Positions 1-9,197 of a stretch of 64,000 nucleotides of DNA are shown piece by piece. The stretch lies in assembly GCA_945881845.1 (NCBI GenBank), contig CAMCVN010000001.1:62001-126000 (forward strand). The letters are read 5' to 3'. Source of the stretch: Bifidobacterium breve (lineage in GTDB: Bacteria; Actinomycetota; Thermoleophilia; Solirubrobacterales; Solirubrobacteraceae). Each line of letters starts with the position of its first letter. Position 1 is the first letter of the stretch. The notes beneath the pieces were generated by a model that saw only the letters and a program-made list of their open reading frames with translations, was not told the DNA's origin and made no database searches. The position numbers and the translations under genes were made by a program.

Positions 1-2539
1 CCTTGATCGCCTCAACCGCCTGATAACCAACGCCCTTGACGGCATCAAGGCCAAAGCGAATCGCGCCGTTGTCAACGACGAAAGTGTGGTCGGAGAGGTT
101 GACGTCGGGGGGAAGAATCTCGATCCCCATCTCCTCGCAGCGGTTGATGAAGATCGGCACCTTGTCCTTGGTGTCCATCACGGAGGAGATCAGCGCCGCC
201 ATGTACTCGGCCGGGTAGTTGGCCTTGAGCCAGGCGGTGCGGTAGGCGATCAGTGCGTAACAGGCGGCGTGTGAACGGTTGAACGAGTAGTCGGCCGATT
301 TCTCGTTGGTTGTCCACATCCAATCGATCACGTGCGCTTCCGTGCTCGACGCCTTGCAACCTTCGCGGAATTCAGGTTCGAGCTTGCCCATCGCGTTGCG
401 GTCCTTCTTGCCAATCGCTTTGCGAAGGTCGTCGGCCTTGGCGCCGCTAAAGCCGGCTAGCTGAGTGGCGATCTGCATCGCCTGCTCCTGATACAGAATG
501 ACGCCGTACGTCTTGCCGAGGATCGGTGCCAGCCGAGGATCGCGGATCGTGACTGTTGATGGGTCACGCTTGCCTTTGGCGTAGGTGCCAATCTGATCCA
601 TCGCCCCTGGGCGGTAGAGCGCTACGAGCGCGACGAGGTCGTCGAACTCGGTCGGCTTGACGGTTCGCAGTGCGTCCTGCATCCCCTCAGATTCGAACTG
701 GAAGACGCCGCCGGAGTCGCCCCGAGAGAGCATCGCGTAGGTCTTTTCGTCGTCGAGCGGCAACGTTGCCATGTGGGGACGCTCGCGATCCGAGCGTTCA
801 ATGATGTCGAGCGCGTCTTCGATCACGTCCAGGTTTCGCAGACCGAGGAAATCCATCTTCAGCAGGCCAAGCTGCTCTACCGGCTTCATCGAGAACTGCG
901 TCACGACCTTGTAGACGCGGTTGCCGTCCTCGTCGGTCGTGTTGGCGTCAGCGAGCTGAACTGGAACGATCTCTGTCAGAGGCCGGTCGGCGATCACGAC
1001 CGCGGCTGCGTGAATCGATGAGTTGCGCACGACGCCCTCGAGGCCGCGCGCTACGTCAACGATCTGTGCCGCGGTTGGGTCGTCATCGCAGGCCTGGCGC
1101 AGCGGCTGGCCTTCCTTCATGCAGTCATCGAAGCTTGGCGGGCGACCCTGAATTGGGTCGGGGATTAACTTCGCGAGCCGGTCGCCCGCTCCGTAATCGT
1201 GGCCGAGAACTCTCGCTGCGTCGCGCGTTGCCTGCCGCGGGAACATGCGGCCGAAGGTGACGATCTGCGCGACCGATTCACGGCCGTACTTCTCGGTGAC
1301 GTACTGGATCACACGCTCGCGGCCGCGGACCGAGAAATCGATGTCGATATCCGGCATCGACACGCGCTCGGGGTTTAGGAAGCGTTCGAACAGAAGGTCG
1401 TAGCGGAGCGGGTCCACGTCGGTGATCGCAAGCGTGTAGGCAACGATTGAGCCTGCCGCCGAACCACGGCCTGGCCCTACGACGATCCCGTTCTCGCGTG
1501 CCCAACGGACGAAATCCCAAACGATCAGGAAGTAGGCGTTGAAGCCCATCCGGTCGATTACGGCGAGCTCCATCTCCATCCGCTCAATCGCTTCGGCTGG
1601 CGGCGGCTCGCCGTACCGCTCGTGCAGCCCCTCGCCGACGAGCTGGGCGACGTAGGCCTTCTCATCCTCGCCGTCGGGCAGGAAGCGAGGGATCAGTTGC
1701 CGTCCCAACTCCAACTCAACGTTGCAACGTTCAGCAATCTCAACGGTCGAAGCGATCGCCTCGGGCCACTCCTTGAACGACTCTGCCATCTGCTCGTTGT
1801 TGCGCAGGTAGAACTCGTTCGTCTCGAAGATCATCCGCGGGTCGGCGAGCGTTGACTTCGTCTGTACGCAGAGCAGCGCCGTGTGGTGGCGGTGATCTTC
1901 GTGGCGCAGGTAGTGAACGTCTCCGGTGCCGACGAGCGACCCGCCCATCTCGCGGGCGATACGGACGATCCCTTCGTTCGCTCGGTCCTGCGCGGCGATG
2001 CCGTTATTCTGGATCTCGAAGTAGACATTCTCAGCCCCGAGCGCTCCGACTAGTTGGTCGACGTGCGCGCGAGCTTCATCCTCGCGGCCGTCGGCAAGCC
2101 GCCCAGCGAAGCGCGATGCGAGGCACCCTGTAAGCGCGATCAGCCCTTCGCTGTGGCTGTCGATCTGGGCCATGTCAACGGTTGGCTTACCGCGCTCGAG
2201 CCCCTCAAGGAAGCCGTCTGAGCAGAGCTTTACGAGGTTGCGGTAGCCAGCGTCGCTGGAAGCCAGCAGAGTCAGGTGGTTGTGCTCGTTCTTGCCGCTG
2301 ACCCCTGCTTTCGGCTTCTCGGCGTAGTAGATCTCACAGCCGAGAATTGGCTTGATTCCGTGCTTATTGCACGCCTGATAGTGCTCGACGGCTCCGTTCA
2401 TCACGCCGTGGTCGGTCAGGGCGAGTGCAGACTGACCGAAGCTCGCTGCCTGCTCGGCGAGCGCATCGATCGCGCAGGCGCCATCGAGCAGCGAGTACTC
2501 GGAGTGGACGTGAAGATGGACAGATTGAGGGGCGGACAC
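1..2539 (-). CDS. dnaE: DNA polymerase III alpha subunit, C-terminus cut by window edge
   Basis: Replicative C-family DNA polymerase. The reading frame opens with GTG at 2539 and stays open to the window edge, giving about 846 of the usual 1,150-1,200 residues. An N-terminal PHP domain begins with HLHVHSEYSLLDG and keeps further metal-ligand-like motifs (LTDHG, DVHYL). The palm carries PDIDIDF near residue 395-401 and the third catalytic aspartate in MDFLGLRN near residue 560. The fingers and helix-hairpin-helix region begin before the cut. PHP domains with intact ligands are proofreading exonucleases in several actinobacteria, so that activity is plausible here. No better upstream ATG is in frame. 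The coiled-coil gene 52 bases upstream may be co-transcribed. Confidence 0.97.
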   Translation of the reverse strand, partial: MSAPQSVHLHVHSEYSLLDGACAIDALAEQAASFGQSALALTDHGVMNGAVEHYQACNKHGIKPILGCEIYYAEKPKAGVSGKNEHNHLTLLASSDAGYRNLVKLCSDGFLEGLERGKPTVDMAQIDSHSEGLIALTGCLASRFAGRLADGREDEARAHVDQLVGALGAENVYFEIQNNGIAAQDRANEGIVRIAREMGGSLVGTGDVHYLRHEDHRHHTALLCVQTKSTLADPRMIFETNEFYLRNNEQMAESFKEWPEAIASTVEIAERCNVELELGRQLIPRFLPDGEDEKAYVAQLVGEGLHERYGEPPPAEAIERMEMELAVIDRMGFNAYFLIVWDFVRWARENGIVVGPGRGSAAGSIVAYTLAITDVDPLRYDLLFERFLNPERVSMPDIDIDFSVRGRERVIQYVTEKYGRESVAQIVTFGRMFPRQATRDAARVLGHDYGAGDRLAKLIPDPIQGRPPSFDDCMKEGQPLRQACDDDPTAAQIVDVARGLEGVVRNSSIHAAAVVIADRPLTEIVPVQLADANTTDEDGNRVYKVVTQFSMKPVEQLGLLKMDFLGLRNLDVIEDALDIIERSDRERPHMATLPLDDEKTYAMLSRGDSGGVFQFESEGMQDALRTVKPTEFDDLVALVALYRPGAMDQIGTYAKGKRDPSTVTIRDPRLAPILGKTYGVILYQEQAMQIATQLAGFSGAKADDLRKAIGKKDRNAMGKLEPEFREGCKASSTEAHVIDWMWTTNEKSADYSFNRSHAACYALIAYRTAWLKANYPAEYMAALISSVMDTKDKVPIFINRCEEMGIEILPPDVNLSDHTFVVDNGAIRFGLDAVKGVGYQAVEAIK

Positions 2540-2591
2540 CGAGCGCTGAGGATAGGCGCCGGACCGGACGCGGACCACCCCTCGAAATCTG

Positions 2592-3302
2592 TTAAGGCCG
2601 CTCTGAGCGGAGCTTGCGAAGCGCCCGAGCCGTGCGACCGACGAGTCCTCCGCCGCCGCGCCCCGCACTCGGCCCGAGCTCAGCAGGCGCGCCCCCTTGA
2701 GCAGCGGGCCGCGCAGCACTCGGAGCGACACCATCGGCAACGATCGGTGCCTCGGCCCGAAGCCGCTCGGCTGCCCTCGCTAGCCCTGCAAGCAGCTCTT
2801 CGGTTTCAGGAGTGGCGGCCGACGGCGGCTGGGCGAGCGGTCCGACTGGTTGGAATGGAGGCGCCGGTGGCGCGCTCTCGCTGCTCCGAACCCGAGACGA
2901 GACGATTGCTGCAGTCGCAGCGTCGCGCGCGGCGCGCTCAGCCACCACCGACTGCTCTGCGGCCTCACGAGCGATCCGCTCGGCCCGGAGCGCAGCTTCG
3001 GCGGCCTCGCGAGCGTGGATCTCATGATCGACAGCCTCACGCGCAGCGCGTACTGCGTCAGCAGCTTCGCCGAGGACAGCGGCAATGCCGAGGTCGCGCT
3101 TCGCCCTCTGCGCCAGTTCGGCGCGCGCGCGTGAAGACTCATCCGCGATCTGTTCGAGCTCAGCAACTCGCTGCTCAGCGCCCGCAAGCCTTTCGCGCAG
3201 TTCAGCTTCAGCAAGCTCGGCTCGGCGCGCGCGGCGATCGGCGAGCACGCCCTCGTCAATGAAGCGCTCTGGGTCATTCTGAGAAGGGTTAACCTGCTCC
3301 AT
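2592..3302 (-). CDS. Hypothetical Ala/Glu/Arg-rich coiled-coil protein upstream of dnaE
   Basis: I do not recognise a family. With the ATG at 3302 (MEQVNPSQNDPERFIDEGV) the product is 236 residues; an upstream GTG at 3443 would add 47 low-quality residues. Roughly residues 20-150 are long heptad-like stretches rich in Ala, Glu and Arg (for example AELREAEL-type runs), predicting an extended coiled coil. A Pro/Ala-rich linker follows, then a basic Gly-rich tail. There is no signal peptide or membrane segment, so it should be cytoplasmic. Its codon use (strong GC at third positions) supports real coding. It lies 52 bases upstream of dnaE in the same direction; a replication link is only suggested by position. 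Confidence 0.6.
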   Translation of the reverse strand: MEQVNPSQNDPERFIDEGVLADRRARRAELAEAELRERLAGAEQRVAELEQIADESSRARAELAQRAKRDLGIAAVLGEAADAVRAAREAVDHEIHAREAAEAALRAERIAREAAEQSVVAERAARDAATAAIVSSRVRSSESAPPAPPFQPVGPLAQPPSAATPETEELLAGLARAAERLRAEAPIVADGVAPSAARPAAQGGAPAELGPSAGRGGGGLVGRTARALRKLRSERP

Positions 3303-3713
3303 TGCTCGAACCGTACCGTTCGCGCAGGCTAGGAGCGTCGCTCGGTTAGCAGCCCGCGCAACTAGCGCTTGCGCGTTAGCTTCACGGTTTGCGCTCTCGC
3401 GGCCAGCGTGCCGCCGGTCGGCGCGCACGTGGTGCGCATCCACAGAGTCTCCGACGGCGAAGACAAATCAGCGTTATTGGGGGGAGTGTCGGACGTTTGG
3501 CCCTACCCCACTACCCGCACCACCGTCACCTCGGGCAGGGCGAAGAGCCAAAACGGGACGGACGTCGTACCCACACCATGCGCAAAGTACACGCTGGGGC
3601 ATCGCGATCGTCGACGCCCTCGATCAAGCAATGCCTGAACAGTGCGGTAGTTGTTACCCCACACAGACGGCATGGACCATGCCAAGCGATCCGCAAAGAG
3701 AGTCGGTATTTTG
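3303..3713. other. Intergenic region between divergent genes
   Basis: About 410 bases between the leftward coiled-coil gene and the rightward dehydrogenase. Promoters for both must lie here or just inside, but I see no convincing -35/-10 pair, palindrome or RNA. Short frames exist on both strands (for example 3503-3751 minus), none with a ribosome site or family resemblance. If the coiled-coil gene starts at 3443 the gap is 270 bases. Confidence 0.6.
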
Positions 3714-4382
3714 ATGGCGCGTAATCTGACGGGCACCACGATCGTGATCATCGGGGCAACCGGAGTACTGGGCTCCTGCCTTGCTCAACAGCTCGCAGAT
3801 GCTGACGTTCACGTGGCGGCGGTGGTGCGAGACAGTGCCTCGCTCGATCCAGCGGTAATCTCTGCGCACGCAGTCGCCGACATCACCGACCACGCTGCTC
3901 TGCACAGCGCCTTTGCCAGCCTTGGACCGATCGACGGAGTCATCAACGCTGCAGGAGCAGTGGCCTTTGGCACCCTCGCCGAGTTAGACGACAAGACCCT
4001 GACAGAGCTTTTTGCCATCAATGCGATTGGTCCAATGGTGGCGCTCCGCGAGAGCGCACCCCACATCAAAGAAGGCGGATTCTTCGTCAACGTCTCTGGA
4101 GTAGTAGCCCTCCAACCAATGGCTGGATTAGCCGCCTACAGTGCATCCAAAGCAGCCGCCTGGAGCGCAATGACCAGCGTCGCAAGAGAACTCCGACGCC
4201 AACAGATCGACGTGATTGACGCGCGTCCCCCACACACCGAAACGGGCCTGGCAACACGCCCCCTCAGTGGCACCGCACCGAAACTACCCGTCGGGCTCGA
4301 CCCCAACGTAGTCGCAGCCAGGCTCATCGCTGGGATCGTTGATGGAGAGCGGGATCTGCCCGTCGAGGCGTTTCAGGCCTGA
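3714..4382 (+). CDS. Short-chain dehydrogenase/reductase (SDR)
   Basis: A 222-residue classical-type SDR that should carry out NAD(P)-dependent oxidation or reduction of an unknown alcohol or carbonyl. The Rossmann loop is GATGVLG (near residues 12-18), NAAG is present, the catalytic serine sits in NVSG, and the Tyr-Lys pair is YSASK. The ATG at 3714 is chosen because it places the first beta strand at the usual distance; an earlier ATG at 3651 adds 21 residues of no family likeness. AAAGAGAG about 13 bases upstream is a weak ribosome site. The gene stands alone between opposite-strand genes, so the substrate cannot be inferred. Confidence 0.85.
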   Translation: MARNLTGTTIVIIGATGVLGSCLAQQLADADVHVAAVVRDSASLDPAVISAHAVADITDHAALHSAFASLGPIDGVINAAGAVAFGTLAELDDKTLTELFAINAIGPMVALRESAPHIKEGGFFVNVSGVVALQPMAGLAAYSASKAAAWSAMTSVARELRRQQIDVIDARPPHTETGLATRPLSGTAPKLPVGLDPNVVAARLIAGIVDGERDLPVEAFQA

Positions 4383-4418
4383 CTAGCGCGATCGCCCCGG
4401 TCCTACCCAGCGCGCAGG

Positions 4419-4613
4419 CTAGGGAGTCAACGAGTTGACGTTGCTACGACCGGTCAGCGCCGAAACCAAGCTGACGACTAGTCCGACAGCGACGACTGAG
4501 GCGATCACGGTGATCACTTGACGCAGCAGATTTGGGTAGCGGAGACGGATGTAGAAGCGCCCACCGCGAAGAACGAGGAACCCGACTGTCCGATAGGCGC
4601 GCCGTTTGCTCAT
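4419..4613 (-). CDS. Small single-pass membrane protein after argG
   Basis: A 64-residue product with a basic N-terminus (MSKRRAYRTVG) and one clear hydrophobic helix near residues 33-55 (ITVIASVVAVGLVVSLVSA). No family recognised. It starts nine bases after the argG stop in the same direction, so it is probably the last gene of the arginine block. Its small size means it could be spurious, but the membrane segment and spacing favour a gene. Confidence 0.5.
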   Translation of the reverse strand: MSKRRAYRTVGFLVLRGGRFYIRLRYPNLLRQVITVIASVVAVGLVVSLVSALTGRSNVNSLTP

Positions 4614-4622
4614 AGCTCCAGA

Positions 4623-5888
4623 CTAACCGCGATCGTCCGACTGCGACTCGCGCAACCGATGCGCCATCCGCGACTGCAGCGTCCAGAGCTCGATGAAGCC
4701 GGGCGAGGCGTTCTGGCTGAAGAGTCCGCCGGAGGTGTCGAAGGTGGCGAGTGCGGGGTCGTAAACCGCGTTCGGCGACGAGCGCGTGACTACGCGCGCA
4801 GTGCCCTTGAAGCACTTGATCCCAATCACTCCAGTCGCGCGTTCGTTGGCGTTCAGCATGTAGGCGTCGATGTTCTCGCGCAGCGGCTCCCACCAGAGGC
4901 CGGCGTAGACGAGGTAGGCCCACTGGCGGTCGAGGTTGGCCTTGAACTGGTTCTGATGAATTGTTGAGACAAGCCGCTCAAGCTCAGCGTGGGCATTGAG
5001 GATGATCGTCGCCGCTGGGACCTCGTAGATGTCGCGCACCTTAAGGCCGACAATCCGATCTTCGATGTGGTCGACGATCCCAATCCCGTGGCGGCATCCG
5101 ATCTCGGTGACGCGGTCGAGCAACTCTACGAGTGGCAGTCGATCGCCATCGAGTGAAACCGGAACGCCGCTCTCAAAACCGATCCGAACGGTCTGCGCTT
5201 CGTCAGGTGCCCGCTCCGGCGGCGTTACAAGTTGGAAGACGTCGTCGTCCGGAGCGTGATCGAGGTCTTCAATCCAGCGTCCTTCTGAGGACCGGCCCCA
5301 AAGGTTGTCGTCGATCGAATACGGCGTCTGCTCGGCGCCACCCTTAATTGGGATTCCGTGCTCGCGGGCATAAGCGATCTCTTCATCGCGCCCCATCTGC
5401 CACTGACGCACCGGCGCAATAATCTTCAGTTCGGGCGCGAGCGTGGCTACGGTTCCGTCGATTCGGACCTGGTCGTTGCCTTTACCGGTGCAACCGTGGG
5501 CGATCGTGTCGCAGCCATGACGACGAGCGGCATCGACGGCGAGCTTGGCGATGAGCGGGCGCCCAAGAGCCGTGAACAGCGGATAGCTGAGGCCGTAGGT
5601 GCCGTTGGCGAGGATCGCAGGAGTGACGAAGTCGCGCGCGAATTCGTCACGCGCGTCAATCACTTCAGCAGCGACTGCGCCAAGATCAAGCGCCTTCTGT
5701 TCGACGACGGCGTAGTCCTCTCCCGGCTGACCAAGGTTGATCGTCAGCGCGACGACCTCCGCGTCGTACTCGTCCTGGATCCACTTGCACATCACGCTCG
5801 TGTCGAGGCCACCGGAGAAGAGCAGCAGAACGCGGCCCACCTCATCTGGATTGGCAACGTAGCTGGCTGTTCGCGCTGGCTCGGTCAT
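4623..5888 (-). CDS. argG: Argininosuccinate synthase
   Basis: Joins citrulline and aspartate with ATP to give argininosuccinate, the penultimate step of arginine synthesis. The ATP-pyrophosphatase loop is FSGGLDTS near residue 30, followed by a conserved NLGQ segment and HGCTGKGNDQ, which contacts citrulline and ATP. Length of 421 residues fits the family. ATG at 5888 is 27 bases after argD. argH, the next enzyme, is not in this window. Confidence 0.97.
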   Translation of the reverse strand: MTEPARTASYVANPDEVGRVLLLFSGGLDTSVMCKWIQDEYDAEVVALTINLGQPGEDYAVVEQKALDLGAVAAEVIDARDEFARDFVTPAILANGTYGLSYPLFTALGRPLIAKLAVDAARRHGCDTIAHGCTGKGNDQVRIDGTVATLAPELKIIAPVRQWQMGRDEEIAYAREHGIPIKGGAEQTPYSIDDNLWGRSSEGRWIEDLDHAPDDDVFQLVTPPERAPDEAQTVRIGFESGVPVSLDGDRLPLVELLDRVTEIGCRHGIGIVDHIEDRIVGLKVRDIYEVPAATIILNAHAELERLVSTIHQNQFKANLDRQWAYLVYAGLWWEPLRENIDAYMLNANERATGVIGIKCFKGTARVVTRSSPNAVYDPALATFDTSGGLFSQNASPGFIELWTLQSRMAHRLRESQSDDRG

Positions 5889-5915
5889 CGGCGGCAGTGT
5901 AGTCAGAGTTGGCGG

Positions 5916-7091
5916 TTAGCTGTGGGCAACGTGGTCGGCGAGCGCGCTGGCGACTCGTGTGATTGCCTCGGCCACTTCGTCGTCGTCGATTGTTAGAGGC
6001 GGCAGCAAGCGCACCGTGTTTGGGCCGGTTGCGTTCATCAAGACTCGCTGCCCGCCGATCGCGGCGTTGACCATTCCGGGCGCGTCACCGGCCTCGATGT
6101 CAAAGCCGATCATCAGGCCGCGACCGCGGACCTCGGAGACGCCGGGGAGCAGCGCGATAGCCTCGCGCAGCCGCTCGCCGACCATGTTGACTCGGCCGAG
6201 CAGGTATTCATCGTCGGTCACAGCGAGTGCGGCCAACGCGGCCTGCGCCACGACCGGCCCGGCAGCGAAGGTCGAACCGTGATCCCCGCGCTGCAGTGCG
6301 CTGGCGAGCCGTTCGCCGGTAATCAGCGCGCCGATCGGCAGGCCGCCACCTAGGGCCTTGGCGGTCGTGATCGCGTCGGGAGTCACGCCGGTCTGCTGGT
6401 AAGCCCAGAGCGAACCGGTCCGCCCCATCCCGGTCTGAATCTCGTCGAAGATCAATGCCGCGCCGTGACGATCGCAGATCTCACGGGCAGCGAGCAGGAC
6501 CTCGCTGGGGATCGGGTGAACGCCGCCTTCGCCTTGGATCGGCTCGATTATCAACGCAGCAGTATCAGGCCCGATCGCTTGCTCGAGCGACTCGACCGTC
6601 GCGGCCGCCGCTCTGAAGCCGGGGATCATCGGTGCGAACGGCGCCTGCTTGGCCTCCTGATGGGTTGCCGACAGCGCGCCGTAGGTGCGGCCATGAAAGG
6701 CGTTTTCGAGCGTCACGATCTCGCCGCCCGGCTTCGCCCTCCGTGCGCACTTGATCGCCGCTTCGATCGCTTCGGCGCCAGAGTTGCCGAAGACGACCTT
6801 GCCACCGAGAGAGGATGCCGACAACCTCTCTGCGAGCCGGATCCCTGGCTCTGTGTAGAAGAGGTTGGAGGCGTGAATCAGCGTTCGCGCTTGATCGCGA
6901 ATCGCGTCAACGATCTGCGGGTGGCAATGCCCCAAACTGGTGACTGAGATGCCGCAGAGCAGGTCGAGGTACTGGTTGTCATCCTCGTCCCAGATCCAGC
7001 TGCCAGCGCCGCGGACTATCTGTAGCGGCAGCCGCGCATAGGTACCTACGACGTTCGCATCATCGACCGATTGAAGGTCGCTGAGTTTCAC
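5916..7091 (-). CDS. argD: Acetylornithine aminotransferase
   Basis: PLP-dependent class III aminotransferase of 391 residues converting N-acetylglutamate semialdehyde to N-acetylornithine. Visible motifs are FGNSGAEAIEAAIK near residue 103, HGRTYGAL, the cofactor aspartate in IFDEIQTGMGRTG, and the Schiff-base lysine in TTAKALGGGLPIG near residue 243. The GTG start overlaps the argB stop as GTGA, so translation is coupled. Some members also act in lysine synthesis; position among arg genes makes ArgD the best call. Confidence 0.95.
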   Translation of the reverse strand: MKLSDLQSVDDANVVGTYARLPLQIVRGAGSWIWDEDDNQYLDLLCGISVTSLGHCHPQIVDAIRDQARTLIHASNLFYTEPGIRLAERLSASSLGGKVVFGNSGAEAIEAAIKCARRAKPGGEIVTLENAFHGRTYGALSATHQEAKQAPFAPMIPGFRAAAATVESLEQAIGPDTAALIIEPIQGEGGVHPIPSEVLLAAREICDRHGAALIFDEIQTGMGRTGSLWAYQQTGVTPDAITTAKALGGGLPIGALITGERLASALQRGDHGSTFAAGPVVAQAALAALAVTDDEYLLGRVNMVGERLREAIALLPGVSEVRGRGLMIGFDIEAGDAPGMVNAAIGGQRVLMNATGPNTVRLLPPLTIDDDEVAEAITRVASALADHVAHS

Positions 7092-7954
7092 TGGGCGGCC
7101 GCGATCTTGGTTCCCATGCCGGCATCGGTGAAAAGCTCGAGCAGCAGCGAGTGCGCAACGCGGCCATCGACGATGTGGGCCGAACCGACGCCGCCGTCAA
7201 CGACGTTTAAGCAGGCCTCAAGCTTCGGCCGCATTCCTCCTTCGACCGAATCAAGAGCCGCGCGCAGATCGTCGGGAGTGGCTTGGCTGATCAGGCTTTG
7301 AGGATCATCAGCGTCAGCAAGCCAGCCGGCAACATCGGTGAGGAAGATCGCCTTGTAGGCCGAGGTAGCGAGCGCCACGGCAGCGGCTGCATCGTCGGCA
7401 TTGATGTTGTAGCTCTGACCATCGACTCCGGGGCCGATTGACGCGATCACCGGGATGTAATCTTTTGCGATGTGATTGAGGACGTCGACGTCGACGTGAT
7501 CAATCGATCCGACGAAGCCGATGTCGCTGCCGTCGGGGGCGGTGCGGCGAGAGACGCTGAAGAGGTTGCCGTCGTCGCCGCTCAGCCCGACCGCCGGCTG
7601 GCCGTAGCGCCCGAGTCGCAGCACGATCTCCTTGTTGACCTTGCCGATCAAGACCATCTTTGCGACCTCGACCGTCGCCTCATCGCTGACCCGTAGCCCG
7701 CCGCGGAACTCGACCGGGAGGCCGAGCCGTTCCATGTAATCGGTGATTTCGGGGCCGCCGCCGTGAACGACGATTGGGTTGAGGCCGACGTACTTGAGCA
7801 GCACTACGTCGCGCGCGAATTCCTCGCAGAGAGCAGGATCCTCCATCGCTGCACCGCCGTACTTGATCACGATCGTCTGGCCGTGGAATTCGCGGATATA
7901 GGGCAGCGCCTCGAGCAGCGTTGCAACGTCTCTTGTGGGCTTGATTGGGTTCAT
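7088..7954 (-). CDS. argB: Acetylglutamate kinase
   Basis: Phosphorylates N-acetylglutamate, usually the arginine-inhibited step in organisms that use ArgJ. The 288-residue amino-acid kinase fold shows IKYGGAAM near the N-terminus, VHGGGPEI for substrate and phosphate binding, and NINADDAAAAVA in the C-terminal half. ATG at 7954 lies four bases after the argJ stop, and the end overlaps argD. The long N-terminal helix before the first strand is the type linked with arginine-sensitive hexamers. Confidence 0.96.
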   Translation of the reverse strand: MNPIKPTRDVATLLEALPYIREFHGQTIVIKYGGAAMEDPALCEEFARDVVLLKYVGLNPIVVHGGGPEITDYMERLGLPVEFRGGLRVSDEATVEVAKMVLIGKVNKEIVLRLGRYGQPAVGLSGDDGNLFSVSRRTAPDGSDIGFVGSIDHVDVDVLNHIAKDYIPVIASIGPGVDGQSYNINADDAAAAVALATSAYKAIFLTDVAGWLADADDPQSLISQATPDDLRAALDSVEGGMRPKLEACLNVVDGGVGSAHIVDGRVAHSLLLELFTDAGMGTKIAAAQ

Positions 7955-7958
7955 GGCC

Positions 7959-9197
7959 TCAGGTCGTGTAGTCGGCGTTGATACTGATGTACTGCGGGCT
8001 CAAATCGGAAAAGAAACATTCAGCCTGATGTCCTTCGCCGGGCAGCCCGACGGTGTATTCGATCTCGTCGCCGCTGACGCGGACCGCGAGCGCGTCGCGA
8101 TCGTGCTCCAACTCTTGCCCGGCGACGCATACCTGCATCCCCTCGATCGAGATATCGATCGGCAGTGGAGCCGAGTCGGGAATTGCCATTCCTGCGGCTT
8201 GGGCGATGCGCCCCCAGTTGGGGTCGCCGCCGTGGAGCGCCGTCTTGACGAGAGGCGAATTGGCGATCGTCCGCGCTACCCGCTCAACGTTCGCGCCGCT
8301 GCCGCCGTGAACGACGACACGCCCGACCCGCACGGCGCCTTCGCCATCGCGCACGATCGCGATAGCGAGCGCCCGCAGAAGCCCGTCGAGCGCCTCGCCG
8401 AAGCGGAGCTCATCGTCGCTCTCAGGGTCAATCGAGACGCCGCTGGCGCCACTGGCGATAAGGACGACGGTGTCGTTGGTTGAGAGTTGCCCGTCGACGG
8501 AAATGCGGTCGAAGCTGCGCTTAACGGTCACGCTGAGAAGCAGTTCGGCGGTGTGGTCCTCGAGTTTGGCGTCGGTCTCGATGAAACAAAGCATCGTTGC
8601 GAACGAAGGTTGGATCATCCCCGCGCCCTTGGCCTGAGCGCTGATCCTCACCGGCCCGCCAGAGAGAGCTACCTCGATCGTCGCGCGCTTCTCGAACGCA
8701 TCGGTCGTCATGATCGCCCGTTGAAAATCTTCGCCGCCATCGGCTGAAAGATGCTGCGCACATTCGGCGATGCCAGCGAGCACCGGCTCGGGATCCATCT
8801 GAACCCCGATCACGCCGGTCGAGCAGACCGCGACCTGGTGCGCGCCGACTCCCAGGGCGGAAGCAGCGGCGCTCTGCATCGCAGCAGCGACTTCGTAGCC
8901 ATCATGCCCTGTGGCCGCGTTCGCATTACCGCTGTTGGCGACTACAGCCCTCAGCTGGCCGAGGTGGCAGCGCTCGCGCGTAAGCATCACCGGGGCAGCC
9001 TGGACGCCGGAGCGGGTGAACCGCGCAGCGCTGGTTGCGTCGGGCTCGTCGCAGATGATCAGCCCAAGATCCAGCTTCCCGGAAGCCTTGATACCGGCCG
9101 CAAGCGCACCGGCGCGGAAGCCCGCCGGCAACCCACCCTCGGTTACTTCGCGAACACCAACCGGAACGGGAGCCCAGCGTGAGGTGAAGAGGTTCAC
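7959..9197 (-). CDS. argJ: Bifunctional glutamate N-acetyltransferase/ornithine acetyltransferase
   Basis: Moves the acetyl group from N-acetylornithine to glutamate, recycling it so the pathway runs as a cycle. The 412-residue precursor carries the self-cleavage site at the Ala-Thr bond of QPSFATMLCF near residue 195; the threonine becomes the nucleophile of the beta chain. Other family signatures are NSGNANAATG and NPNWGRI-type GGDPNWGRI. Whether it also uses acetyl-CoA cannot be told from sequence. GTG start overlaps the argC stop (GTGA). Confidence 0.96.
   Translation of the reverse strand: MNLFTSRWAPVPVGVREVTEGGLPAGFRAGALAAGIKASGKLDLGLIICDEPDATSAARFTRSGVQAAPVMLTRERCHLGQLRAVVANSGNANAATGHDGYEVAAAMQSAAASALGVGAHQVAVCSTGVIGVQMDPEPVLAGIAECAQHLSADGGEDFQRAIMTTDAFEKRATIEVALSGGPVRISAQAKGAGMIQPSFATMLCFIETDAKLEDHTAELLLSVTVKRSFDRISVDGQLSTNDTVVLIASGASGVSIDPESDDELRFGEALDGLLRALAIAIVRDGEGAVRVGRVVVHGGSGANVERVARTIANSPLVKTALHGGDPNWGRIAQAAGMAIPDSAPLPIDISIEGMQVCVAGQELEHDRDALAVRVSGDEIEYTVGLPGEGHQAECFFSDLSPQYISINADYTT

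Noticed and set aside
2276-3262. A 328-residue frame on the plus strand
   Set aside because: It is antisense to dnaE and the coiled-coil gene and reads as Arg/Ala-rich filler.
3580-3714. Rightward frame ending just before the dehydrogenase, with two cysteines (CGSCYP)
   Set aside because: No start codon with a ribosome site and upstream codons read as low-quality Arg/Gly. May be chance.
3503-3751. An 82-residue leftward frame in the large intergenic gap
   Set aside because: No ribosome site, no family resemblance, and it overlaps the dehydrogenase start on the other strand. Mixed third-position bases do not look like coding.
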